Under the pieces are notes generated by a model. That model saw only the letters and a program-made list of their open reading frames with translations. It ran no database searches and was not told where the DNA came from. DNA of 39,746 bases from a virus, in the IMG/VR virus record IMGVR_UViG_3300010354_000207, positions 1-39,746 of that record. One strand, 5' to 3'. Positions 31,616 through 38,457 of this stretch are shown one piece after another. Both the position numbers and the translations under genes were made by a program. Position 1 is the stretch's first letter; every line of letters begins with the position of its first letter.

Positions 31616-32311
31616 TCATTTATTTTTAATTTTTACATTTAAAGGATTTAAAACCATTCTAACCGTTGACTTTATTTTACCACCTTCATAAGAATCCAAA
31701 ACACCAATAACATCTATACAATCAAAACCTAAAAAGCTACCTATCGCGGCAATTACATTAGTTTTAATGCCAGTATTTCCTTGAACATAATAATTAAACA
31801 TAGCTATTAATTTATCAATCTGTTCTTCGCTTACTCCTGCATTAATAAAACCTCTTTTAACTTTTTCTACGGGTATAAACCTGAATCTATCACCAGTCGC
31901 ATCTATCCTAACTAATTTATCACATTTGACATCCACTTCATAAACTTTTTGGACGGCGTTTTGGTAATCAAAAGCTATTTTAGGGTTGGCGTAAGTTTTT
32001 GCGACAGCATATTTGTCAGTTAAAAAAAGAGGTTTCTTATATGTAAACTTATTTTTTAAATCGAAAACCAAGTTAATAACTCTATGATATTCTTTATTAT
32101 CTCCATTTTCTGATGCAATTCTTATTTGCTCTTGATAGTCCATTAATTTATTCGGGTCGGTAACATAATCAACTGTTACAGTATTATCAAAAAAACCTCC
32201 ATTTCTTTCAATTTCTCTGGAATCGGCAGTTCCATGATACCAAGTCTTTGTAGTTTTTTCCTCATTCAAAGACTGGAGAACATTACTTGTTATAAATTCT
32301 TGTGGTTTCAT
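31616..32311 (-). CDS. Tagged internal virion protein, ART-like 3 (catalytic Glu not evident)
   Basis: A 231-residue protein beginning MKPQEFITSNVLQSLNEEK, the shared tag with L-N-E at residues 15-17. The rest looks like an H-Y-E-type ADP-ribosyltransferase: TWYHGTADSREIE (His26), KPLFLTDKYAVAKTYANP (Tyr101), a strand VQKVYEVDVKC, and a closing STVRMVLNPLNVKI. In that last strand the position expected to hold the catalytic Glu is Thr216 or Val217, so it may be inactive, use another residue, or be a binding protein. Like the other tagged proteins it would be packaged, cleaved after Glu17 and injected. It shares one base with the thioredoxin start and lies 10 bp from the next promoter. One GGACGGCG (31951) lies antisense. 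Confidence 0.6.
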   Translation of the reverse strand: MKPQEFITSNVLQSLNEEKTTKTWYHGTADSREIERNGGFFDNTVTVDYVTDPNKLMDYQEQIRIASENGDNKEYHRVINLVFDLKNKFTYKKPLFLTDKYAVAKTYANPKIAFDYQNAVQKVYEVDVKCDKLVRIDATGDRFRFIPVEKVKRGFINAGVSEEQIDKLIAMFNYYVQGNTGIKTNVIAAIGSFLGFDCIDVIGVLDSYEGGKIKSTVRMVLNPLNVKIKNK

Positions 32312-32574
32312 TATGATAAAAGACTATTAATATTTTCAACATATTTTTGTTTCGATTGGAGGCCAACTATTTTATTGATTACCACACCATCCTTTTCAAA
32401 AACAACCATAGGGACGCTTCTGACTGAATATTTTAAAGCGAAGTCAACATCTTGATCCACGTCAACATCCACAAATTCTACGTTTGGAAATGTCTGTTTC
32501 AATTCATCAAAGATTGGAGAAAGTAGTTTGCAAGGTCCGCACCATTCTGCGTAAGCTCTTAAAATTTTAATCAT
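32311..32574 (-). CDS. Thioredoxin
   Basis: An 87-residue thioredoxin-fold protein with the active site AEWCGPCKLL (Cys12 and Cys15), the DVDQDVDFALKYSVRS segment and the cis-Pro loop VRSVPMVVF. It is slightly shorter than E. coli thioredoxin, as is common in phages. It lies directly after nrdA, so it is the probable reductant of the phage ribonucleotide reductase, whose C-terminus keeps a Cys-x2-Cys pair. A terminator-like hairpin (32603-32635) lies between the two genes, so it may be expressed partly on its own. Confidence 0.9.
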   Translation of the reverse strand: MIKILRAYAEWCGPCKLLSPIFDELKQTFPNVEFVDVDVDQDVDFALKYSVRSVPMVVFEKDGVVINKIVGLQSKQKYVENINSLLS

Positions 32575-32602
32575 ATTAAATAAAGTTTTATTGTAAAATT
32601 AA

Positions 32603-32635
32603 ATATGGCCGTCAAGAAAATCCCAACGGCCATAT
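32603..32635 (-). terminator. Hairpin terminator after nrdA
   Basis: ATATGGCCGT (32603-32612) pairs perfectly with ACGGCCATAT (32626-32635) across a 13-base loop. On the - strand it is followed by TTTAATTTT. It begins 12 bases after the nrdA stop. Confidence 0.75.
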
Positions 32636-32646
32636 TGTTTTGTTTA

Positions 32647-33822
32647 TTATCCGTCGCAACTTAAACAATTTGGATCCATAGCACTTGAAGCAATATCACC
32701 ACGCAAAACAGATTCGGTTCGCATATAATATAAAGTCTTTACACCTTTCTTCCATGCTTCCAAGTGAACCTGATTAATCCATTTGGGGTCTGCTGTACTT
32801 GGAAATGCAAGGTTCAAAGAAACAGCTTGGTCAATATATTGCTGCCTGATACCCGCCTGTCTTACCAAATCCAATTGGTTAATTTCTTTAAAGGTCTTAA
32901 AAACATCTTTAATTGAAACACCGTTTTGTGTATATTCTTCCTCTGTTATCTCTGACCTTTTTGTAATCACGCCGTTATAATAACACCAATCATCCAAGAA
33001 AGAAAGGTTTTGAACAGAACCCAAGTCTTCTAAAATCTGGTCCCAAACCTCTTTGGTGTCTTTACCGATAAGTCTCAACACTTTTTCAAGCTCTGGATTC
33101 TTCCTGATAAAAGTCCCCTTTGCCGATTGTTCTGTATAGACATTTGCGGCCCAAGGTTCGATTCCAGCACTTACGTTTCCAGATAGTTTACTATTCGATA
33201 CTGTGGGAGCTATTGCACGGAGGTGTGTGTTTCTGTAACCGAAATCTTTACACCAAAGTGGTTCACCGTATTCTTTAGCCATATCCATACTTGCCTTTTC
33301 AGTTTCAAGTTTCAATTGACTGAAAATTTTTCTTGTATGAAATTGTGCCTGAAGACCCTCAAAAGGAATGCCTCTTTGTTGGAGGTAGGTATGGTAGCCC
33401 AATGTGTTGTGAATTACATATTTTATTTTACCATTTGAACTTGTAAAATAGTTATGGTGTTCATCAACAGTTAAGTCGGCATATTCAATATCAATATTTT
33501 TGGGTTGCCATATCTCGCTAATTGTATTCAGTGTATTGTGTTCACTAACCATTACATTTCCGACAATTAACTCGTCCGCTCTTACATAATCCAATTTACC
33601 TTCAGATGTCATTACAAGCGTTGGATGCCAAAGTGAAGTATAAATAATACTACCACAATCCAATTTAATTGCAATTTGATCTTTCACTTCAACAATTGGT
33701 TTGTGTGTTGCAGTAATCATCCTAAAACAACTTGTTCTTTTATCTACATCATAAGACAAGACAAAATCACCAACTTTAGCATCTTCAATTGCTATTTCTT
33801 TTGTTATTATTTTAATTTTCAT
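32647..33822 (-). CDS. nrdA: Split-intein C-half fused to C-terminal ribonucleotide reductase alpha
   Basis: This 391-residue frame starts at an ATG that overlaps the end of the N-half gene. Residues 1-139 are intein: AIEDAKVGDFVLSYD, the block B region IIYTSLWHPTLV with T-x-x-H, block F DIEYADLTVDEHHNYFTS, and block G KIKYVIHN, followed by Thr as the first extein residue. Residues 140-391 are the C-terminal NrdA part: TLGYHTYLQQRGIPFEGLQA, GYRNTHLRAIAPTVSNS, and the final DPNCLSCDG with the redox Cys pair that thioredoxin reduces. Protein trans-splicing with the N-half would give a reductase of about 605 residues. It lies upstream of thioredoxin and a terminator. Confidence 0.82.
   Translation of the reverse strand: MKIKIITKEIAIEDAKVGDFVLSYDVDKRTSCFRMITATHKPIVEVKDQIAIKLDCGSIIYTSLWHPTLVMTSEGKLDYVRADELIVGNVMVSEHNTLNTISEIWQPKNIDIEYADLTVDEHHNYFTSSNGKIKYVIHNTLGYHTYLQQRGIPFEGLQAQFHTRKIFSQLKLETEKASMDMAKEYGEPLWCKDFGYRNTHLRAIAPTVSNSKLSGNVSAGIEPWAANVYTEQSAKGTFIRKNPELEKVLRLIGKDTKEVWDQILEDLGSVQNLSFLDDWCYYNGVITKRSEITEEEYTQNGVSIKDVFKTFKEINQLDLVRQAGIRQQYIDQAVSLNLAFPSTADPKWINQVHLEAWKKGVKTLYYMRTESVLRGDIASSAMDPNCLSCDG
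33406..33822 (-). mobile_element. C-terminal half of split intein
   Basis: Codons 1-139 of the downstream nrdA piece. They carry intein blocks B, F and G and the terminal His-Asn before Thr. The first residues (MKIKIITKEI) appear to repeat the strand that follows Cys1 in the N-half (SKIEIV), placing the functional split very close to the N-terminus, between blocks A and B. Confidence 0.75.
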
Positions 33823-34114
33823 GTTCTTTATTTTTAGAAAATATATCCTTTAGTTTGTTTTTTAAAGTATTTGAAAAACCTATAATCCAACCATCATCTA
33901 AATAAGAATTTAAGTTGTCTGGTTTAATATATTTATGTTTTCCATCTTTACTAATACAAATATTTTCAACAGGTGTAGAAGACTTTTCTATTTTTATTAA
34001 ATCGGCGACTTTTATTTTTTCGCCGTCCACTTCAATAACATCATTTACATTGTATGAAACACCATCAATTTCAACTGATTCAACTATTTCGATTTTTGAA
34101 CCTTTCGCAACACA
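33812..34114 (-). mobile_element. N-terminal half of split intein with homing-endonuclease-like tail
   Basis: One hundred codons from Cys1 (CVAKGSKIEIV, block A) to a stop. No block B is present. Residues about 50-82 of this half (ENICISKDGKHKYIKPDNLN and SYLDDGWIIGF) match the G-x-x-K-x-I-x3-x-L-x2-Y-L-x2-G-W-x2-G pattern that accompanies HNH-type homing endonucleases as a DNA-binding (NUMOD-like) motif. No nuclease catalytic motif is visible. Confidence 0.65.
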
Positions 34115-34333
34115 ACCAAGCCCCAATGCGCGACCCTTTTCAGCAGACCTGACAGCATTTTCAAACCCTTTCATGTTCTTTGCTTTTTGGATGAACTCTT
34201 CCAAAACGCCGTCCAAAAACCAAGTCGCAGTATAAATCAAATCAGTATCTTTCCATTCATCATATTTTGCAAGATTCAAAGAAGACAGACAACATACAAA
34301 AGAATGCTGTTCATCAGTGTGCAGGGTGATTTC
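33812..34333 (-). CDS. nrdA: nrdA exon 2 with split-intein N-half
   Basis: This continues exon 1 (34587-35426) after removal of the group I intron. The first 73 codons are NrdA: EITLHTDEQHSFVCCLSSLN with the second active-site Cys, then DLIYTATWFLDGVLEEFIQK and ending EKGRALGLG. The remaining 100 codons are the intein N-half and stop. An ATG inside the intron at 34384 could start an unspliced reading, but the residues it adds are intron sequence. The stop overlaps the start of the C-half gene (ATG within the last codons, +1 frame), suggesting coupled translation so both halves are made in similar amounts. Confidence 0.82.
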   Translation of the reverse strand, partial: EITLHTDEQHSFVCCLSSLNLAKYDEWKDTDLIYTATWFLDGVLEEFIQKAKNMKGFENAVRSAEKGRALGLGCVAKGSKIEIVESVEIDGVSYNVNDVIEVDGEKIKVADLIKIEKSSTPVENICISKDGKHKYIKPDNLNSYLDDGWIIGFSNTLKNKLKDIFSKNKEHEN

Positions 34334-34586
34334 CATTTTGTTATCCCACAAGCTCTTTATCTTGTGGCTCTTATGGTTTCCCATAAGTTCAGACTATATC
34401 ATCATCTCAATGAGATGTCGGGCACTCGTGTCAGCTTCATCAGTGTTCTACTGGTGTGCTGTTAGTCGTTGAACCTTCCACATATCCCTACGTGGCTTGG
34501 CTGCTGATTAGCATATCTAAAAGACTTAGCCTCCCAGCAATTCACCCGATTTTCCGTTTATATCACTACAAACGGCTCCAAAATTT
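34334..34586 (-). ncRNA. Self-splicing group I intron in nrdA
   Basis: A 253-nt intron. P1 is exon GCTCT paired with IGS GGAGC, giving U:G at the 5' splice site, which follows the T at 34587. P2 is CCGTTT/AAACGG. The P and Q strands are AATTGCTGGGAGGC and AATCAGCAGCCAAGCC. P7 is formed by R GTTCAACGACTA and S TAGTCTGAAC. P9 is CTTATGG-GAAA-CCATAAG, followed by a CCACAAG/CTTGTGG hairpin. The intron ends in G at 34334. The 3' exon GAAAT can pair with ATTTT of the IGS loop (P10). It has no internal reading frame of size. Removal restores N-I-C-S-E in frame. Confidence 0.92.
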
Positions 34587-35426
34587 AGAGCAGATATTCG
34601 TCATGTGAACCTTCAATCCATTCTTTTTATACATATCTGGATTTGCTTTGTTCACATTACCCTTAAACATAATATACGGTTCTCCTGTGGCCTTTCGCTT
34701 TTGGAGAAGTTTACCCCATTTCCTTCTTGCTTCATTATCTCCGTCTTCCAAAGCCCTCATAAACTTGTCGCTGATTATAACACAATGGTGAAGGTTTAAT
34801 GACTGTCGGTTTACATCACCTTTCGGTTCCCTGATTTCCAAAAAATCTTCAAAATCTTTGTGTTCGATTTTGATATTAACGGAAGCGGCACCCCTGCGGA
34901 CAGCACCTTGATTTGTAGCGAGAATGGTAGAATCGTAGATTTTACAAAACGGCACTATACCATCAGAAGTGCCGTTATTTGTGATTTTTGAACCAGCAGG
35001 TCGAATCATATTCACACCGATTCCAACACCACCGCCATTTTTTGCAAGGAGCATCAATTCCAGATTCTTGGAACCGATTTCATAAATACTGTCACCGACA
35101 TCAATACCGAAGCAACTAATCGGAAGACCCCTGTCAGTTCCAGTATTTGCCAAAACAGGTGTTGCAAGATTCAACCAACCCTTCCAAACATAATCAAAGA
35201 ACTTTGTTGCCAAATGCGGTTTTCCAAGCCTTTTGGCTACCGCTGTACAAACCCGCCAATAAGCGTCTTTAGGTTTTTCACCCTCCAACAAATATTCTTT
35301 GGATATTGTTTTTATATAGACTTCAGTGTTTCCCCATTCTGGGAAATCAACACCTACTTCCCAACCGAGGCCATAACCATGATTGATTGACCCATCTTCG
35401 AGATATTGAGATACTTGTTTGCTCAT
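34587..35426 (-). CDS. nrdA: Ribonucleotide reductase alpha subunit, exon 1
   Basis: Exon 1 gives 280 residues of class I ribonucleotide reductase large subunit, which reduces ribonucleoside diphosphates to the deoxy form. Visible parts are GWLNLATPVLANTGTDRGLP followed by ISCFG (first redox Cys), LLAKNGGGVGIGVNMIRPAG, DGIVPFCKIYDSTILATNQG, RRGAASVNIKIEHKDFEDFL and the end HMTNICS. Reading on without splicing adds six residues and a stop. No ATP-cone domain is present at the N-terminus, so the activity-regulating allosteric site found in many NrdA proteins is missing. The intron cuts the catalytic N-x-C-x-E motif between Ser and Glu. It follows nrdB by 31 bp. Confidence 0.92.
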
Positions 35427-35457
35427 AATTTAAAGTTTTTAAGATTTGAAAAAAAAA

Positions 35458-36456
35458 TTACCAAAGACCTTCATTCCAGTCTTCGCCTTCGTTTGCTTTA
35501 CTGTAATCTGTTGGTCTAATTGCGAAGAAATCTGTATGTGTAACCCCACCAGTCAAATGATAGAACCAATCAAGTTGTGAGGCACTTTCATCGTCCCATT
35601 CAAAGACGGCTTTATATCCCAATTCAATCAACTTTTCGTTAATTCGTTTGGTAATAAAATTCTTCAAATCAACTTTCTTTAGATTCTCCAAATCACCTTG
35701 CTCAAACATCTTGTCAATAAACTTGTGCTCCAATTCCAAAATCAAACTTGCGGCTTCATAAATAGATTCACTCGCTTCTTCTTTCAATTCTGGAAACTCT
35801 TCACAAAGGTGCTTAAACAATGCGCAACCCATTTTTGAATGCAAACTTTCATCCCGAACACTCCACTTCATTTGCTGGCCGATACCTTTCAAAAGGTTGC
35901 GCATTTGAAATGAATAAAGAACTGCAAAAGAAGAGTAAAGAGCAACACCTTCTGCGAAAGCAGAGAAAATAGCGAGGCTTCTCGCCACTTCAATTCTTGC
36001 TTGTGCGTTTGTGAGCAGGTCTTCGTGTGTATAATCGTCCTCTACTTCTGTCAGCAACTCAAACCTTGCTCTTGTAGCAGGTTCATGTAAAAACGCTTCA
36101 AAGTCGTCAAGCCCAAGGGTTTCATTAAGATATGAATAGGCAACAGCGTGAACTGTTTCCTGACTTCCAAAAGTCATAGCCATTTGTCTGATTTCATGTT
36201 TTGGAAACCATTTTGTCACTTTTCCAGTCCAGTAATCACCGACAGCACATTCTGTCTGCGCAAAACCAAGAAGAATATTCCCGACAAGGTGTTTTTCATG
36301 GCTTTTCATTCGCTCATTCCAATCTTTTATATCACCTATCATAGGTATTTCAGTGTGAAGCCAAAATGCTTGCTTTTGTTTCAGCCACCCTTCGTCATAA
36401 TAAAAAGGAAATTCAAAGGGTTTAAATGCGACCCTGTAAGTTAAAAGTTTGCTCAT
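35458..36456 (-). CDS. nrdB: Ribonucleotide reductase beta subunit
   Basis: A 332-residue radical-generating small subunit, started at the ATG at 36456 (MSKLLTYRVAF); an upstream ATG at 36519 would overlap the helicase gene. The di-iron and radical residues are in place: Glu36 in FWLHTEIPMIGD, Glu100 and His103 with Tyr107 in SQETVHAVAYSYLNET (the radical Tyr spacing of E. coli Y122), Glu169 in AFAEGVALYSS, and Glu203/His206 in VRDESLHSKMG. Together with NrdA and thioredoxin it forms a complete dNTP-supply set. It lies 40 bp after the helicase gene and 31 bp before nrdA. Confidence 0.93.
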   Translation of the reverse strand: MSKLLTYRVAFKPFEFPFYYDEGWLKQKQAFWLHTEIPMIGDIKDWNERMKSHEKHLVGNILLGFAQTECAVGDYWTGKVTKWFPKHEIRQMAMTFGSQETVHAVAYSYLNETLGLDDFEAFLHEPATRARFELLTEVEDDYTHEDLLTNAQARIEVARSLAIFSAFAEGVALYSSFAVLYSFQMRNLLKGIGQQMKWSVRDESLHSKMGCALFKHLCEEFPELKEEASESIYEAASLILELEHKFIDKMFEQGDLENLKKVDLKNFITKRINEKLIELGYKAVFEWDDESASQLDWFYHLTGGVTHTDFFAIRPTDYSKANEGEDWNEGLW

Positions 36457-36496
36457 ATTAAAATTGTTTAGTGTGAATAAATAATCCAAAACAAAA

Positions 36497-37882
36497 TTAT
36501 TGCTTTGGGTTCTTTTCATAAGCAGAAGTTACATTGTGGTCTTCGACCTTAATCTTAACCCTGCTATTATCAAATTTGACATCATCGAATTTTACACGTC
36601 CAGAACCAAGGCGATTTTTCCAGATATTGATATTTGCTTTTCCACTCAATATCTGCTCCTCATCCTTTCCAATCGTCATCATAACGTGTGTTATTTTTTG
36701 AAGGTCTCCAGAACCAGAAAGCATACTTGGTTCAAGGTCACGGATGCCGTGTGTACCTTTTTTACCTTGGAGCAATACCCAAGCAGCGCAATTGAAATTC
36801 GTTTCTGAAATAGCGTCTTCAATCTTTCTTAAAATTTCTGGACCAGCAAGGTAATCTTTATCACCGTAATCGTTCTTGTCACCTTTGATACATTCAAGAT
36901 AATCAATAATGATTAAATCCAATTTATACCCTTGCACCTTTTCGACGTGAAACAACGCTTGCTCGATATTAGACCAGTGTGTGTCGATTGCATCGAACTT
37001 TTTTACAATAAATTTGCCACCAGCTTCTTCACCTTTACGCAAAATACTCTTGCAGTGGGTTTCAATGATATGTTTGTTTTTAACATTCATTGATTCATCA
37101 ATTGAAAATCCACTCCAGTTGGCTTGCAATTTTGAGAAAAGGTCGTTTTGTGTTCCCTCAAAAAACGCATAAAAGACTGTTTTACCCTCAAGAAATGCTG
37201 TGGTAGCGATGACAGCAGAAAAGGTTGTCTTACCTACACCTGTACCAGCACCAACTAAAATAAGGTCTCCACGTGAAGGACCACCCTTGATTGCATCATC
37301 AAAAGGTTTTCCAAGCCCTGTCGGTATCGGAATGCGGGTTGTATCATCAACCAACTTAAAAGTCTCGCTACTGATAAGCAATGGCTTTTTGGAGGTATCA
37401 TTAATCTCGATTGCCTTTCTTACTTTTTCTACCGCAGAATCACCATCCTTAATTTTTCCTTTTTTCCATTCGTTTTTAACACTCTCGACAATATGAATAA
37501 AATTCTGTTGCTGAATGAAGTTCCTCGCATTATCTTTTACGTGGTCTGCATTCTCTATTACAACGTGTTCAATATCGTTGAGGAACTGAAAAAACACTTC
37601 CCTGTCTGTACCATACTTGGCAGAATATATTTCCCTGATGGTGTCATAAAAGGGGATACTACGGTATTCCACGTAGTATCCCTTGATAATCTCAAGAAGT
37701 GTTTTTGAAAATGGAAGGGAAAAGTGTTTCGGATTTAGAATGCCTATCATAGAGACACCATATTCAACGTCCCTATATAGTTCTTTTCCCTTCAACAAAC
37801 GCCGTCCAATCAACTGGTTAAAAAACTTGATTTCAAATTTTTCACCAAATACCCCCAAATCTAATGTCTCATTCAAATCCAT
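36497..37882 (-). CDS. Replicative DNA helicase, DnaB/gp41-like
   Basis: A 461-residue RecA-fold helicase of the DnaB/T4 gp41 type, which unwinds DNA ahead of the polymerase. The N-terminal helical domain (residues 1-160) is followed by PTGLGKPFDDAIKGGPSRGD, Walker A LILVGAGTGVGKTTFSAVI (residues about 208-226), Walker B LDLIIIDYLECIKG near 300, and GSGDLQKITHVMMTIGKDE near the Gln/His motif H4. The C-terminus is charged. No separate primase is seen in the window. It heads the nrdB-nrdA genes and follows an unknown gene by 20 bp. A GGACGGCG copy (37800) encodes Gly-Arg-Arg, the only use of that register. Confidence 0.9.
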   Translation of the reverse strand: MDLNETLDLGVFGEKFEIKFFNQLIGRRLLKGKELYRDVEYGVSMIGILNPKHFSLPFSKTLLEIIKGYYVEYRSIPFYDTIREIYSAKYGTDREVFFQFLNDIEHVVIENADHVKDNARNFIQQQNFIHIVESVKNEWKKGKIKDGDSAVEKVRKAIEINDTSKKPLLISSETFKLVDDTTRIPIPTGLGKPFDDAIKGGPSRGDLILVGAGTGVGKTTFSAVIATTAFLEGKTVFYAFFEGTQNDLFSKLQANWSGFSIDESMNVKNKHIIETHCKSILRKGEEAGGKFIVKKFDAIDTHWSNIEQALFHVEKVQGYKLDLIIIDYLECIKGDKNDYGDKDYLAGPEILRKIEDAISETNFNCAAWVLLQGKKGTHGIRDLEPSMLSGSGDLQKITHVMMTIGKDEEQILSGKANINIWKNRLGSGRVKFDDVKFDNSRVKIKVEDHNVTSAYEKNPKQ

Positions 37883-37902
37883 GTCATAAATACTTTTAAA
37901 TG

Positions 37903-38457
37903 TTAACGATAAAGTTCTTTACTATTAACAGAAAAAGTATTTACAGGTTGGAAACGCTTTTTGAACCTGTTATAGTACTTGTTCATAGAAAGGGTTTCTT
38001 TGAGTGTCGTCCGAATACCTGCATTGATTTCATTATCTTTCCATATAGGGATGATGGAGAGGTTTTGGACGGCGAAAAAATCGTTGGCGTAGATTTCGTG
38101 CTCATACAATACACGGACTTCTTTGTTCTGGGAAAGTGCACCGTTTTCCCTAACAGCAGCCTCATGGTCTACAAGTTTGAAAATGTAACGGGAATTTGGG
38201 TCTTGCTTGGGAATCGGCTCGTCAGAATGCTTGTAAAGCATATCCTCCGTGATTCGACGCATATAGTCTTGAAAAATATTGGTAATCTTACCAAAACATT
38301 CGACTATCTGCGTAGAATTTTCAACTGCCAAGTCTTCATTACCGAACTCTTTAAGAGGGGTAAAAAAGTTAAGATTGGTTAATTCTTGGGCCGTCCTTCC
38401 GTTGTGATAAATCACATGGAAGGTAAACCTTGCCTTAAAATCTTTTTGTTCAGTCAT
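37903..38457 (-). CDS. Hypothetical replication-cluster protein
   Basis: A 184-residue protein with no recognised family. It has a beta-rich start (ARFTFHVIYHNGRTAQEL), a helical centre and a basic end (NKYYNRFKKRFQPVNTF). It lies between the 5'-3' exonuclease (8 bp overlap) and the helicase (20 bp gap), so it is probably expressed with replication genes and could be a helicase loader or accessory protein by position. Nothing in the sequence proves that. One GGACGGCG (38067) lies antisense. Confidence 0.5.
   Translation of the reverse strand: MTEQKDFKARFTFHVIYHNGRTAQELTNLNFFTPLKEFGNEDLAVENSTQIVECFGKITNIFQDYMRRITEDMLYKHSDEPIPKQDPNSRYIFKLVDHEAAVRENGALSQNKEVRVLYEHEIYANDFFAVQNLSIIPIWKDNEINAGIRTTLKETLSMNKYYNRFKKRFQPVNTFSVNSKELYR

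Larger units (their letters stand above)
1249..38074. repeat. Dispersed 29-copy DNA motif (T/G)TGGACGGCG(A/T)(A/T)
   Basis: Core GGACGGCG on the + strand starts at 1249, 2144, 3393, 6253, 8973, 9779, 11810, 13299, 17199, 21115, 21196, 23551, 24397, 25516, 27397, 28949, 29210, 31951 and 38067. Cores on the - strand start (left end) at 5395, 7579, 12071, 12338, 16479, 20132, 25548, 34021, 34207 and 37800. Of the 29, 28 are preceded by T, and 27 are followed by A or T. All lie inside genes: 17 on the coding strand (15 as Asp-Gly, one Trp-Thr-Ala, one Gly-Arg-Arg) and 12 antisense (Ser-Pro-Ser or Ala-Val registers). Near variants with a changed last base lie at 16833, 20094, 27595 and 38389. Confidence 0.92.

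Noticed and set aside
33148-33170. GGTTCGATTCC, like a tRNA T-loop
   Set aside because: It lies inside conserved nrdA coding sequence and no acceptor stem, anticodon arm or D-arm fits around it.
34334-34384. ATG at 34384 as the start of the nrdA second piece
   Set aside because: The codons it adds are intron P9-region sequence; splicing joins exon 1 directly to 34333 in frame and restores N-x-C-x-E.
11810-38074. Spacings of 261, 267, 261 and 267 bp between some neighbouring GGACGGCG copies
   Set aside because: Orientations differ and other gaps range from 32 to about 3600 bp, so the recurrence is probably chance.
37900-38382. Open 160-codon frame on the + strand opposite the 37903-38457 gene
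   Set aside because: It is a mirror of the - strand gene, has low-complexity aromatic composition and sits inside a tight - strand operon.
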